A stretch of DNA of 64,000 nt from Corylus avellana (GCF_901000735.1 NC_081544.1:23365900-23429899), one strand, 5' to 3'. Shown: positions 37,134 to 50,068, counted from the first letter of the stretch. Notes: a model not told the origin generated them from the letters alone. Program-made: numbers and translations.

Positions 37134-38252
37134 GTACCCAGAAGCAAGAGCTAGCTAGTCTTTTACTTGAGCAAGCCCATAGATGAGGGACAGGATCCCT
37201 TTTAATTTGGGATCCACCTCTTATCCCCTTGAGAGGGATTTGAGCAGGGGGGGGTTCTTCAGTTTGGAACAAAAAATCCTTTTCTTATGATCTCTCAATT
37301 ATTATCCACTAGCCCCTTTTTTTTTTTTTTTTTTCAAGAAATCTTCTTAAGAAATAGTAATAAAAAAGCGACCAAAGAAGAAGAGAGAAAGTGAAAGAGA
37401 AAATAATAAACTATTTTTTGTTGTGTGAACGAAACTTATTTACTGTTCACACTAGAAGAAAAAATTTAGGAAAATTTTCATTTATTTTTCTTAAATTCTC
37501 ACCATTTTTACAATTTATCTTATAAAGTTTAAAACCTCTCAATTGAATTTTTTTTCAATGTTTCGAATTTTCCGTTAAATTCCAACAAAATTTTCAAAAT
37601 ATCCTCATTTGTTTTAAGAAAAAAGAAAGAAAAAAATTGTAAAGGTTAAGGTGTTGGTCCCAAGTTAATGGTATTTGCAAAATTACTCATACTTCAATCT
37701 TTGAAAAAAAAATTGGAGTATTTTGAAAATTTTGTTAGGATTTAACGAAAAATTCTAACGGATACGAGACATTAAAAAAAATTAAAAGTTCAATACACTA
37801 AATTGAGAGGTTTTTGAACTTTATAAGAGAAATTACAAAAATGGTGACCGTTCAAGAAAAGTTAGAGAAGTTTTCCCTAAATTTTTTCTTCTAGTGTGAA
37901 CTACAAAAAAATAGTTTATTATTTTCTCTTTCACTTTTTCTCTTCTCGTTTGGTCTCTTTTTTATTACTATTTTTTAAGAAGATTTCTTGAAAGAAAAAA
38001 ATAATTAAATTAAAAAAAAATTAAAAAAGGCTAGTGGATAATAATTGAGAGATTATAAGGAAAGGATTTTTTGTTCCAAACTGTAGAACCCTCTGTTCCA
38101 AAAAAAAAAAAAAAAAAAGAAAAGAAAAAGAAAAAACTGCTCAAATCCCTCTCAAGGGGATAAGAGGGGAGGATCCCAAATGAAAAGGGATCCTGTCCCT
38201 CATCTGTAGGCTTGCTCAAGTAAAAGACTAGCTAGCTCTTGCTTTTGGGTAC
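37134..38252. mobile_element. 1.1-kb foldback element with arms near 0.5 kb
   Basis: The left arm starts GTACCCAGAAGCAAGAGCTA, and the right arm ends with the complement (TAGCTCTTGCTTTTGGGTAC). Pairing continues inward through GGGACAGGATCCC, CTCAATTATTATCCACTAG and TCACACTAGAAGAAAAAATT to about 37610 and 37690. It encodes no protein. The ends lack an obvious target duplication, so the class is unassigned. Confidence 0.8.
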
Positions 38253-38298
38253 GTAAAGCTGTTGGATCAGAATTAGTGGTTTACAAAAGCTTTTTTTT

Positions 38299-38329
<31 letters not shown>

Positions 38330-38589
38330 AGAAAACAGAAATTATTTGTAGATTGCTTAATTAATATCTTTAAGAGTGATTTTACTTTTTCGGAATTTTA
38401 TGAAGCTTCGACGGATTTTGAGTTAAATATTACAAATAAAGTTCACAAGTTCCTATATGAGAAAATGGTGTCTAATGATATGTTAATTAGTAGATGCTAA
38501 TTAGTAGGTATATTTCTGCCTGGGAAAATATGAGTTATTAGTTCTAACAATAGGTTTGAGAAAATTTCCTCCAACTCAGTCCTAGCACA

Positions 38590-39547
38590 AAATGTATTTT
38601 AGTTAGTCTAACAAATCTGTTAGTTTTTAAGTTGGCTAATTCGGTGTTTAAAAGTGTAATTTCTTTTTGGTTGAAGCTTCATTTGCAAGAACGTTCGCTA
38701 GCATCTAAACGGTTGCATTACATAATAAAACCCTAGAGCTCTGTTCGCTGGACCATCTGAATGTGATGTGTTACATAGTAAGACCCAAGAGATTTGTTCG
38801 TTGCATGTTCGCAAGTCCGTCTGAACAAGTGATGCCACATCTGAACGAAAGTCAATTCTGTTCGAACATAAGTATGTTGTTGCCGCTTTATGTTTTCCAT
38901 CTTCAGCTTGAACTTCTATAAAACTTTAATTCTGTTCGAACGAGATTGTCAACTGTCCAAACACTACCGCAAATTTTCCATAATAAGATTTTCATTTCAG
39001 TAAAGAAACCTAAGTCTCAATTACCTATATATAGGACTCTATGTAGCCTGATTTTGCTAAGCAATTGAGAGGTCAAATTTTATATTGTGCCAAAAGAGGA
39101 TTATCAATATTCAAAGTTTCAAAACTATTTTTTCTTAGAGTGTTGATGTGTTTGAGAAGCCGTTTTGTTAATCAACGATAAGAAGTCTATCGGAAGATCT
39201 GATAAAGGATAATCACTTTAAGAAGATTGTCAAGCTAGAAGACAAGCGGAAAGCTTGTTGATCTTACAGAGTCTAGGAGTTGCAAGGAGTTGTAAGTGTT
39301 CTTGTGTCTGTAATCTGAATTTTCTATTAGCAATTTACTGGATTTGACTGTCTCGATGAGGCTTTACTTTTAAAGAGTTTTCTAAAATGTTTCATTCGTC
39401 ACCAAAATATATTTGTCTACGTGATTTATTGTTTTACAAATTTTGATGATTGATTGTTGCTTGTTTCTTAATTTTAATTCCGCATTATTTTTTTAAAACA
39501 CAAATTCATCCCCTTTAGGTGTATTTGGAGTTTAGTTTATATTTTCA
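38590..39547 (+). mobile_element. possible solo LTR of a Copia element
   Basis: The segment ends with ACACAAATTCATCCCCTTTA and ATATTTTCA, like the 3' ends of plant Copia LTRs, and contains repeated TCTGTTCGAAC motifs. No internal coding region follows. The exact left border is not certain. Confidence 0.35.
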
Positions 39548-41170
39548 AAATCTAACAAAAGTGAAAAAAGAGATAATATTAATTGAATAATTTGAATTTA
39601 ACTAAACAAACATTTTAACAAAATTTTAAAAGAGCTGGAATTTATCAATGTACTTGTCTACACAAAAATAGAAAATAAATAAATAAAAACAAAAAGGTAA
39701 AAAAGATGAAAAGATCACACATTTCTATTCTTTCTTTTCAATTCTTTTTGGCCCTAGTTTGGAGAGTTATTGTATGTAGGTTATAATTGCATATCAAAGG
39801 TTGGAAGAATATAGGTCGTGGAGAAGTGAAAGATTGACAAGAGCACTCCCCGAGCAGTCTAAATAACATGAGTCATGACTCATGAGAGTTCGTGGGAAGT
39901 GAAAGATTGACAAGAGCACTCTCCCTCCCTCCCTCACTGGCAGCACCAACAACACTGTCAAATCAAATATCACTTCATAATTAAAATCATCTCTTTTTTT
40001 CTTTTTCTTTCTCTGATTATCATAAGTGATGAAGAGTGTCAACTGTCATGTGTGGGGGAATGGGCAAACTGACTCTACCTTCAGGTTTAAAATATACACA
40101 CATTTCTGGACCATCGGCCCACCCTTCTCATCTCTTGGTTCAACTTGCCCCCACCTAATTCAGAATTTCACACTTTTTTAATTATTATATAAATTATTAT
40201 TACTAATATAGAAATTATTATAAATCAAAATGTCAGGCCTCGTGAAGGAGCAGCTTATCAGACTATCAGTTACTACAACATCTATGGCATTTTTCGTGGG
40301 TGTCGGGGGAATTGGAATTTTGAGATAATTCTCTCTTTGATTTTCTTTTTACCCTCATTTAATACCAAAAAAACACACTGCTACGGCTAAGTTTTCAGCC
40401 TCAAAGTCTGCAGCAGGAGCTCATACCCCTTGTGGGGGCAAATAGGGTGTGAACTACTATATATACTCATAGTTTGGCCAATTTTCAATAATTTTTAGGT
40501 TTATTCAGAGTGTTTAATTGTATTGAAGAAGTGTTTGTTGGCCAATCCCACTCATATTTTTTGTTTTTCTTTTGGCTTGACCTGACCACACTAAAATTAT
40601 CAAGATTGATTTGTCGCTTCATACGTCATTTTTCAGCCATGCATTTTATATCTACGATAAGTCTCCTTCGAAGAACAGTTAACTAACATCTTTACGAAAT
40701 CTCATTCATTGGGACAGTTCAGTAATCGTATTTTCAAACTTAAGTTGATTTCATCATCTAAAGTTTAAAGGGGGTGTCACTATGTATAGCATGTTATCAT
40801 TAGTTACCTTATTACCATATTTGTAATACAATATTTTCATACTACTCTCAACATATTATGGTAATTAATATTTACTATCATGTTAGTTGTTGGCCTCATT
40901 CAACTATAAATAAATATAGATGTTGACACATAAAAATACAAGCTTTCTTTTCTACAATTCTATTTTATTTATGTTGTACTTTTTCTTCAATAATTTTTCC
41001 CCTCCCATTGCAAGTATATATATGATCACCAAAAGAAAATGTGAGGCTAGTAATAACTACTAAGTGCATTATTGGTTTACACAAGTTACCAGAACAAGCC
41101 ACTTGTTGACAAACGTAGGAACTATTCTTTCTCAAACTAGGAAAATAGAGCTCGCTTGGGTTAGCTTGAA
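39548..41170. other. intergenic, no gene seen
   Basis: AT-rich. GTGAAAGATTGACAAGAGCACTC is repeated at about 39825 and 39899, a local 70-bp duplication. No domain is seen in any frame. Confidence 0.35.
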
Positions 41171-41349
41171 AGTAATGCTATAAGTCTTTTTATAATCTTC
41201 TTAGAGTTATTTCAAATGTAATGTGGCTTTTAAAATTACACATAGATCAAAATTTAATACATCACATCTCAAATTTAACGGTAATTTTAAAAGCCACATT
41301 ATATTTGAGAGGATCATAAGATGACTCTAAAAAGACTTATAACATTACT
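41171..41349. mobile_element. 179-bp MITE related to the one at 857-1037
   Basis: The ends read AGTAATGCTATAAGTC and its near-complement. The inner pair GTGGCTTTTAAAATTA / TAATTTTAAAAGCCAC is the same as in the nested element near the start of the window. Confidence 0.7.
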
Positions 41350-41527
41350 CTTAGCTAAAGGCTTTGGAACGAACCTGCTTGCACTGATTACAGGTGTCTT
41401 CTTCTAGACTTTCCTTGGCTTAGCCCTAAGGCAAAGGAAAAGGATTGTCTCCAGTATCCTAAGGCAAACACAGTTTCTGGAAAAATATCTTAAAAATATC
41501 TTGTTATATGCATATATACGGGTGAAG

Positions 41528-41646
41528 TAAAACAGCACACGACGTGCCACGCGCGCCTGCGCAAATTTTTCTTTTTAATTATAAAAAAATATATATATAT
41601 ATTTGCACAGGCGTTCGTTGCACACTGTGTGCTGTGTATCACGTCT
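41528..41646. mobile_element. short foldback element
   Basis: The left arm (AACAGCACACGACGTGCCAC then GCGCCTGCGCAAAT) pairs with the right arm (ATTTGCACAGGCGTTCGTTG then GTGTGCTGTGT) around an AT-rich loop. Confidence 0.5.
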
Positions 41647-41940
41647 CGCATATATACACACACGAGTTTATTGTGTTTATCTCGATAGGAATCTAAATTC
41701 TGACTAGCATGAATGCAATAAGGTAATAATTGAATGTAATTGTAACGAAATGTGCATATGATGATTAATTTAGTCGGTCGCTATCTTTTTTTACTTTGGT
41801 TAACTCATCTACAAAATTATCTAATTAAGTTGAGAAGAAGATAAACGGAAGAGATTAATTGTATCTATTAATCTATCGAGGCATGACTATAGTAATATCT
41901 ATTTGCTAGAAGCCGCACAAGAATGACCTAGAGTTTATAC

Positions 41941-42036
41941 GGTGAAAACTACAAACGCTTTTTAAAATTTGACTGATTCATAATCTGACTTAGCTTCACC
42001 CGAACATCAATGAAAACTAAAATAATTTACACTAAA
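41941..42036. repeat. dispersed repeat of unknown class, copy 2
   Basis: It is related to 10454-10552. Nothing in it is recognised. Confidence 0.35.
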
Positions 42037-42107
42037 TAGACATAAAAAAATTTCATTACCATAGTGTGTACCTAACCATTTTAAAAACTAATATCTCTCA
42101 CTGCTCA

Positions 42108-42108
<1 letters not shown>

Positions 42109-42153
<45 letters not shown>
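42109..42153. repeat. compound (CT)n(AT)n microsatellite
   Basis: About ten CT units run directly into about twelve AT units. Confidence 0.95.
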
Positions 42154-43223
42154 AAGATCGATTAAGATAATGTTACGCATGAATGGCGTAAGCTAAGAGT
42201 ACCATCCTCGTCAGAACGAACAAAGTAATTACAGGCAAGCGAGGAGGGCATATTTGGAAACAAACAATAACGAGAGACTTTTGAGGTACGCTACGTAGGA
42301 GAAAAAAATGGATTTCCGTAGAGAAATGAATGCTGTCGTATCTCTCATCAGCAGCGAGAGAGATCGAGGGATCGGAGAGATCGTATAGAAAGAAAGAAAA
42401 AAAAGAAAAAAAAAAAAGAAAAGGAAAAGACAGGTGGGGGCATAGGGAAAACCAGCCAACAGATTGCAGAACAACAACAACGAAACAAACAAATGTCATG
42501 TCCTTTGTTTTTCCCCTTTGATGCTCTTTCTCAATAGTTGTCAATGGGGCATAATATTTACATATTACATATTACAAATAAATAATAGAAATGGATAGAT
42601 CGCGGTAATTGTCTTTTAACATATATATCTATCCTCTGGATTCACACCATTTCCCCCATTCCTCCCTTCTCTGCGTGCATTGCCCCCAGCAAAGATTATC
42701 CATCATTTATCACTTTGCACTATTTAGAATGCATTAGGATATCGTGCAATAATGTTGCAGTACATGGACCATACTAAGAAATACTGAGGATTATTTCCTC
42801 ACCCACTTAAAATAGCATACAAATAAGATTGAAACATTGTACTTTTGCACTCTCTTTCATTAATTACTTTCTCCTCTAACAACATATATCTTAACTAATT
42901 ACACATTTAACTTCCATTTTTGAACTATCATATATAATTAAAGTAACACATGAGAAAGGAGAGGGAGGAGGGAGGAGGGAGGAGAGAGATCGATCCCTCT
43001 CCTCTCGATAATATCACCTAAATTCTTACATTCCCAACGTTCTCAGCAACAATAATTATAATTATAATATAAAAGCCTAGAAAAGAAGCACGCATGAGAG
43101 GAGAGCAATCTAGCTAGTTAAATTATTACTTGAAGAAGAAGAAGAAAAAAGAAAGAAAGAAAAAAAAAAAAACTGATATATCTACTTGTTTCTTTCTCTT
43201 CATCTGTGTTTGTTTTGTTTCTT

Positions 43224-43665
43224 TCAAGGCATAAAGAGCTTCTTCCCGCACTGGCACCGCCAAGCTTCAGGGTAGTACTCAAGGGGGGTGGTGAGGCCAG
43301 GGTGGATCGGCACGTGCACAGGATTACAAGGCGAGCATCTACCGCACTTGGATCGGCACGAGGGTGGCGACGACCCGAGACCAAGCGGCGTCCTCCGGGT
43401 CAACCCGAATATTGCTCTTGATTCTGCTTCTTCACTCTTCTCTCTCAACTCTCGCTGCTGCTGACTACTAGTACTACCTGGGAAACAAACAATAATAATG
43501 AGAAAGAGTACTGGATATTGATGAAAAGGGTTTGGTGGGTTTTGTGTGCTTACCGAGGTGGGAGAGAGAGATGGCTGTGGCAGTGGCGAATAAGAGAAAT
43601 ATTGTTAGGGCGGTGAGAGTTTGTATAAGAGTGTGACGGCGGCGGCGGTGGCGCAGTACGCCCAT
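43224..43665 (-). CDS. EPFL: EPIDERMAL PATTERNING FACTOR-LIKE peptide, EPFL4/5/6 type, two exons
   Basis: EPFL peptides are secreted cysteine-rich ligands of ERECTA-family receptor kinases and TMM. They control stomatal spacing, stem growth and vascular development. Exons on the minus strand are 43665-43554 and 43477-43224, joined by a 76-base GT-AG phase-1 intron, giving 121 residues. The start at 43665 (MGVLRHRRRR) gives a basic n-region followed by a hydrophobic signal segment (about residues 11-34, TLIQTLTALTIFLLFATATA). A variable, charged propeptide with QQQRELREKSEEAES follows. The C-terminal mature peptide begins near GLGSSPPSCRSKCGRCSPC and ends YYPEAWRCQCGKKLFMP. It has six cysteines with the family spacing, and the short loop between the fourth and fifth cysteine sets it in the EPFL4/5/6 group rather than EPF1/2 or stomagen. 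An in-frame TTG upstream is not needed as a start. Confidence 0.93.
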
Positions 43666-44120
43666 CGCCGAGCAGGTTAGCGACAAAAGCCTGATGAGTG
43701 ATATTGAGCACCAATAAATATGGCTCAGGAGTGAAAAAGATATTGCATTTGAAGGAGAGCGACGCTGCTATTATTATTATTATTGCACTTCTTGCGTGTG
43801 AGCGTGTGACTGTGTGTGTGTGTGTGTGTGTGGGTGTGGGTGCTTAAGTCCAAGTCAAAGACACCTACCAAAAGAGATGAGAAAGAAAGAGAGAGAGAGA
43901 GAGTTTTGTTTTATTGCTTGGCGAAAGGGTGGGGTGGGAGTGGACCTACTATGCCCTGAATGATTTGATGGCCATGGCTATGGGGATGGAATGCAGCAGG
44001 CCATGCAAGCTGGCTAGTTACCAAAATGCCATTTAGTTTCGAGATGTGAGAACTTTATGCTATTTGAATGATAATGAGAATTTGGTGGTAGAAGGAGAAC
44101 GAGGGGGAAAAAAAGAGAGA
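43666..44120 (-). promoter_or_regulatory. presumed promoter and leader of the EPFL gene
   Basis: Upstream of the EPFL start on the minus strand. It holds an ATT run (43775-43786), a (GT)n tract (about 43809-43832) and a GA tract near 43887-43905. No firm TATA box is seen. Confidence 0.3.
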
Positions 44121-47100
44121 AGAAAAACACATTTGTAGTAGGCTCCATAGGATATGTGTTTGAATATCTGTCGTTCCAACATTGTCCTGTGACTCTTATG
44201 GTTAATTTTCTTCTTCATATGATATGGTACACTTGGTTTGCACCCGCTAGGCCCGGACCAACATATACCCGTTTTGTGGGATGATTAGCCCTTGACCCAC
44301 CAATCCATTTGGGCAATTGCATAGAGAATACAGTAGGAGTGTGCAACACCCAATCCGCTCTCTTACCTAAAAAATGGGAGCCCACGATGCAGTCGGCAAA
44401 CTTTTTAGAAAGCCCACGACGGAAAGGTACGAGAACACAACTCTTCTCCGTTTGATGGAGCAGTTTGGTTTTAAATGTTGCTTGTCCTGCAACATATCGA
44501 GATAGGTTATGAAAACACCTCTTGCTATAACCGATGAACCATCCTTACCAATTTTCATATTTTAACTACCCACTTTTCTAAAACACTTACATTCGGCTCC
44601 TCAAATTAGGAATCAACTTTCACTATTTCATATTTCTTCTCCTACATTCATATGTTTAAAAATTTGTGTCATATTTTTTACAATTTGTTTTTCTTCCTAA
44701 CCAAGCAATTTGGAGATTTTGTTTGCGAAATCGAACAACCGTTGTTGTGGCTTGTAGGCAATGGGGAAAATTGGTAACTAAGTTGGGGATAACTGGATTT
44801 AAAAGGTTTGCTGCTTCAACTTTAATATGTGATCCGGCGATTTTTTCATGTAATCAACTTCTAGTCCTAGTAATTTTTTTGATCTTTCTTATCTTTTTTT
44901 GTTTTTAAATTAGGTACTGTTTATATTTGTTTGCTTGCCGAGAAAATGCATTGAATTGAAGTGGTAGTATTAAGGTGAGCTAGCTTACTACTTCGAGTTT
45001 GTGTCTTATTAGAGTTTCAAATGTCAAGTCCTGTTGACCCAATGGTACTATCATTGTCACATTGTAAAAGGTTAAAAAAAATAATATTGTTAAAGATTAT
45101 CAGGAGGATAGTTTACAAAAATAAAAAATAAAAAATAAAAAAGAAGAAAAAGAACTAGTAGGCTGTAGGCCGTTGGTGCTAGGAAATAGAGAAATGATGG
45201 AAAGGGAAAGCGGGACAAAAGTGTAATAGTACCAAAAGTAGGGGGGTTTTCAGGTAGATGGTATCAACACTCGTGCGGGTTTGGTTCGTGTGGGAGAAAT
45301 AGAGGGAGCTGTCTTGTACGGGACCAACATCTGAGTCAAGCTCAAACCCAATCCCACCATTATTGCTGCTCTCTAACGTGGGTGTGTACGATTCCCTTAT
45401 GTTGAATACCACCATGTCCCACACCCACAGCTTCACATTGTTATTTGGATCCTCTTCTTGTTTTTTTTTTATTCCAGGGTATATATATATATATATATTA
45501 GGAGTAATTATTTTTTACCCTCATTAATTACAGTGTTTTTACATTTTTCTTCTATAAATTATTAATTATAACATTTAACCTCATTAAATTACTATCTTAT
45601 AATAAAAAGTTCAATTCCGTCCGTCAAAGAGATTAAAATTGACGATCAACGATTATGTGCAAGTTATATGTCAAATTGACGAACAACGATCATGTATAAA
45701 TTATGTATTTTTTCTTTTCTTAAATTTTTTTTTTTTTTAAAAAAAGGACTATTTTATCTTTTTATATATATTGTGCTAATCATTTCCTTTGAAAGTTGAA
45801 ACGGAGGAAATCCATTCAGTAAAATTAAAGTATAGGAGGGTTCCATTAAATGAGGCCCGTACGATCTTTCCTGTAAGTGAGGGCCTGGATTGATGGGTTT
45901 TGGGTTTGGTAGCATTTAAGGCAGTCACTGTTTTTTTCTTCTGTTTTTGGGTAATTTCTTTGAAATTTGAGGCAAACACACGTACCTACTCCGAAGAGAT
46001 AATGGTTGTCTGGCTCACTACTGTGGATTCCAACAGTCTGGAGGGAGGTTTCATGTTTGGTTCACGCCAAACCTCCTTTTGGTGTCCAACCAACCACAAG
46101 GACACCAAAATTCAACAGTATACTACTATATCCAAACACTAATTTTGTATTTTTTTAATTAAATAAGAAAAATAATTATAGATTCATCACTCTTGATTCG
46201 AAAGGAAAAGAGACTGAGAGAATAAAAAATCAAAAGAGGGTCGACTCTCCAATAATATTATAATAGACCCAAAATAAAATAAAACAGTACAAAAATATAT
46301 ACAAAGATTAGAAAATAAGTCAAATAAATGACCCAATACTCTTAAAAAGCCACACGAAACGGTTACATAAGCAAAATGGATACATAAGCTAAATCTATTG
46401 TTTTTAGATCAAGCATGTAAGAATCATGCAAACCATTATATTTTATTTTCTGTATAATAATAATAAATTAATTAAAAAAAAATAGAGAGAAAGAAATAAA
46501 GTCGAAAGCGTGGGTTTCAGACTTCAAAGGATGTAAAGAATTAAAACGTAGGAAGAGAAAAATAACTCTTTTTTTTTTTTTTTTGCTCAAGAGAAAAATA
46601 ACTTTTTTGGGGGCTTTAATGAGCCGAACAGAGATATAAAAATATAGGAAGAGACAACAAGTTAGGCCCAAGACTTCCGGGCCTGGCCTCAAAGAGACAA
46701 GAGCTCCTTCCAAAACCCATTTTCCATGCAAATTTAATTTCCTTTTTTTAAAAATACTGTAAAACTTAATAAAACATACAATCTAAATGTGAACATATTT
46801 AAAATTAAAAAGGGTCATAGTCATTAAATATGCATATACTATTCATGTCATGCAAGGGCGAATCTACCTTAAATAGTCAATTATGAGTGTTTCACCCTCT
46901 AACGGTTAGATTATTTAGCTTTCTACAGTTGTATATGTCTATAATAAACTAAAAAACTTTTGTATTAGAAAGGGAAGTTATTTTTAAAAATTTTATAGAC
47001 ATCTAACTTTTATATATAATCATGACATATAACTTAGATGACATTAATTTTAAGACTTGTCTCCTTTTTATTTTACATAAGCGTGTGTGCACACACATAG

Positions 47101-47750
47101 ATTGACTATATGTATTTATATAATTATTTAGGAAAATTTTCACATACCTCTTCAAACTACTACTCATTGTGTTAATTTTGATTAGCTTCTACAAAAATGT
47201 GAATTTGCATTTTTGTAATGTGTTGCCTCCACATGGTTAGGTTATTATTATTGTCGGTGGTCTTTATAAGTTTTCACATATTAAGAGATTGAAAATAAAT
47301 TATCTACAATAACAATAAACAATGGAAAAACTAATGATGTTGCCATTAGGATTTTAAAAAAGGATTTTACTTTGGAAAAAAAAAAAAATTGTTTGTTGGG
47401 GGAGAAATGTTTTTTTTTTTTACATGTCCGCACAAGAGAGAAGAAGGAGATTCAAACTAGTGACTTCCACTTCATTAGGCGTGGTCTCAGCCGATTGAGC
47501 TATGTCTTGGGGACGGAAGAAATGTTTCATGTGTGCTGTTATGTGCATATAACAAATTGTTGGTACAAAATGAAATTTGTGAGATTGGGCATATTATTGA
47601 TATGTAGTGTTGAGGAAAACAATTGTGCAATTGTCTTTAAAGAAACATAAATATTGAATTGTGGATATGTCAAAAAAAATATTGAATTTGTGTAATTTTA
47701 TCAAGAGCCAGAAGCTACTACAAATATTGAATTTGTTCTTAAAGTTTTGC
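44121..47750. other. 3.6-kb intergenic stretch, no gene seen
   Basis: AT-rich, with AT microsatellites (45479-45499) and a SINE- or LTR-like string near 47470-47515 (CAGCCGATTGAGCTATG). Open frames are short and lack domains. Confidence 0.35.
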
Positions 47751-47871
47751 ATGAATTGTATGATAAGTATGTGGAAGGATCATAATCCAACAATTATGGA
47801 AAATAGTGAATAAGAAAATGCTCGTGAAGGTTCTTCTAGTCGTTGTTGCCAATGCTAATAGGAGAAGTGTT

Positions 47872-48010
47872 AAGGAATAATCCCACATTACCTGTGGACA
47901 AGATCTTGGGCATGCTTATTAGGAATGAACAATCCTAACTATCTTATTGAACGGTTTTTATGAGATGAGTTATGCCTATAAATTTTTTTATGGTATCAAA
48001 GCCTACCACA
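47872..48010 (+). mobile_element. TRIM/LTR-like remnant
   Basis: TGTTAAGGAATAATCCCACA resembles the start of TRIM terminal repeats and is followed by TATGGTATCAAAGCC, like a methionine-tRNA primer site. A similar stretch is present in the other allele at 50287-50425. Confidence 0.35.
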
Positions 48011-48474
48011 AGACGAATGAAACCCACACTGTTTACTCCGTGACAAGAAATAATCTTACATTACTTGAAAATATTACCACAGGACGAATGGGGCCATAAA
48101 TTTCTTCAAGAAGTGTTAGAAGAACTGGTAGTAGGTTAATGTTTCGGTCTTTCGCAGGATGTGTTGATAACATTTAGCGTATTTGAACTGATTTGGATAT
48201 ATATTTGGAGGATGACGTTTTTAAAGTTTTGCATGAGTTGTATGATAAATATGATAATAATAATAATTTTCTTTTCTCAATCTTCTCTCTCACTCTACTT
48301 CAACAAAGCGTTCTCGATTTTCTTGACTAAGCCATGGAATCAAAGTCCTTTCACATTATATGTAATCGAAGCATATGAGGATTTGACTTAGTCGAAGACT
48401 CTAAACCAAGCTGCTTTTCATGACAAACCTAAATCCAAATCTTTTCACTTTTTATCTCCACAATTTTTGTTTCA

Positions 48475-48715
48475 CTCTAAGAGAGAGGTGCAGATGAGAG
48501 AGAGGGAGGTGCAAAGATCGAAGAGATAGAGAGAGAGAGGCGCGAATGAGAGAGGGAGGCAAAGAGGAGAGAGAGAGAGCCGCAGCCGCGCAGGGGAAGA
48601 TGAAAGAAGAAAGAATAAAATGAAAGAAGGAAGAAGAAGCTGCGCATAGGAGAGAGAGAAAAAGAGGAAAGAAGAAAGAAAAAAAAGAAGAAAAAAGAAG
48701 AGGTAGCTTGAACAA
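48475..48715. repeat. GA-rich low-complexity block
   Basis: Repeated GAGAGAG and GAAGAAG runs. The long frames on the other strand are serine/leucine low complexity and not genes. The allelic copy lies at 50925-51159. Confidence 0.8.
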
Positions 48716-49609
48716 AGATGGGTTATTGTTTGTGGGTAGTAGGATTTTTAGTTTAGGGTTATCGCAGGGTGGGACCGGGCGAGAAAGAATAGGTACCTAA
48801 AATTTTTTAAAAAATGCTACTTACAACCTGCTCCGCTCTAAGCGAGTATCCTAAAATTTGACCTGTATTCACTTTTTTAGCTAGAAAAATAGGGTGAAGT
48901 GGGGCGGGTGGGTCGGATATTGCGGATGTGTCAAGTATTTGACCACTCCTAAATGTTAGTGTTGAAAATAGTGGAAATGAGAAGATTTGGAAAGATGCGA
49001 AGGTAAACGCTAGAAGCTAAAGGAGGTGTGATGGGTCATTGACTGTCCGTAATGACCGACCCGCGTGCATGAATTGATGCACATCACATACAAGTCCCCA
49101 CTTTTCACACACAATTTGCATCAACAACAAGAAGTGCCCCACAAGTGGGGATTTGAAGAAATCCCAACGATTTAATTAATTATATTTATATATAAATTAT
49201 ATTCAGCAGGGTGGAGGGGAAGGAAGCCTTGTTGACAAAGGTAAGATATTTTTCACCACTTTTTCCCCAAAACAAAATACCAAGCATTCATTCATTCATC
49301 CTCAACTGGATTAAGGTTTTGTGAAATAAATAATTAAAGACCCTCACTGCTTAGTCCATAATAATTGAGACAGCTACACTACGTGGCAGCCTAGGGTGCA
49401 TTCTAGCTTCTAAAAAGCCCCTAGCAAAGAGGAGAGACGCCGCGCCCTCTCTCTCTCTCTGTCTCTCTCTCTCTCAAACTCTCCGCCCCCCCCCCTCACC
49501 CCCCCAACACACACTCACTCACTCTCTTTTTCGCTTCTACACAACACAATTACACACTATTCTCACTTTTCCTGGAACATAACCCCACACTGAGTCAAAT
49601 TACAGGGTT

Positions 49610-50060
49610 ATGCCCATGAGATCCTCGCTGCAATCCGAGGCCACCGCCGCCACGACGTCGCCCCTATCCCATTCTCAGACAAACCCTCAGGCCAGCGCCT
49701 TCACTGAGAAGAGCCCAGCTCACTCATAGCACTGCACAATTTTGATAGTGTTATTCTTTCTTTTTCCACCTTTGCCCTCCTCTCTCCTCTATTTTCTGCT
49801 ACCCCCCTCCCTCTCTCTCATTCTCTCTCTCTTTCTCTCTATATATGTGTGCGCATATATATTTTATATGTATGATTTAAGTAATATTTTTTCTTTTTTA
49901 AAGAAAGGGAATGACACGTGTCCGTACAGGAATGCGAAGGCCTTCCTGGAACAAATCGCAGGCGATCCAGCAAGTGATTTCCCTCAAGGCTCTGCTGGAG
50001 CCGAACGACGACGATTCCGGCGCCGGAGCTCTGCGCAGGGCCGTCGTTTCGCAGCCGCGC
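49610..50060 (+). pseudogene. second copy of PEAPOD exons 1-2, cut by a gap
   Basis: Exon 2 (49930-50060) is base-for-base the same as 52412-52542 and ends at the same GTGAGT donor, eight bases before the run of N. The exon 1 region (about 49610-49735) is barely recognisable and matches its partner at 52118-52235 far less well than the flanking introns do. I take this as the end of one contig carrying the other allele, not as a separate gene. Confidence 0.75.
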
Positions 50061-50068
50061 GTGAGTCT

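Larger units (their letters stand above)
47751..50068. repeat. copy A of a 2.3-kb duplicated segment (end of contig 1)
   Basis: It matches 50169-52550 along its whole length, including a GA-rich block, the PEAPOD upstream region and PEAPOD exon 2. Scattered substitutions and small indels separate the two copies. The break lies exactly at the contig ends. Confidence 0.93.

Noticed and set aside
42173..42544. 123-codon open frame on the minus strand
   Set aside because: It is largely the reverse of an A/G-rich low-complexity tract, with no domain or codon pattern of a gene.
47470..47515. Possible SINE or retroelement scrap
   Set aside because: Only one short string resembles known repeats; the borders cannot be drawn.
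48452..48715. 87-codon serine/leucine-rich frame on the minus strand, and its copy at 50917-51159
   Set aside because: It is the complement of a GA-rich block and differs by frameshifts between the two copies.
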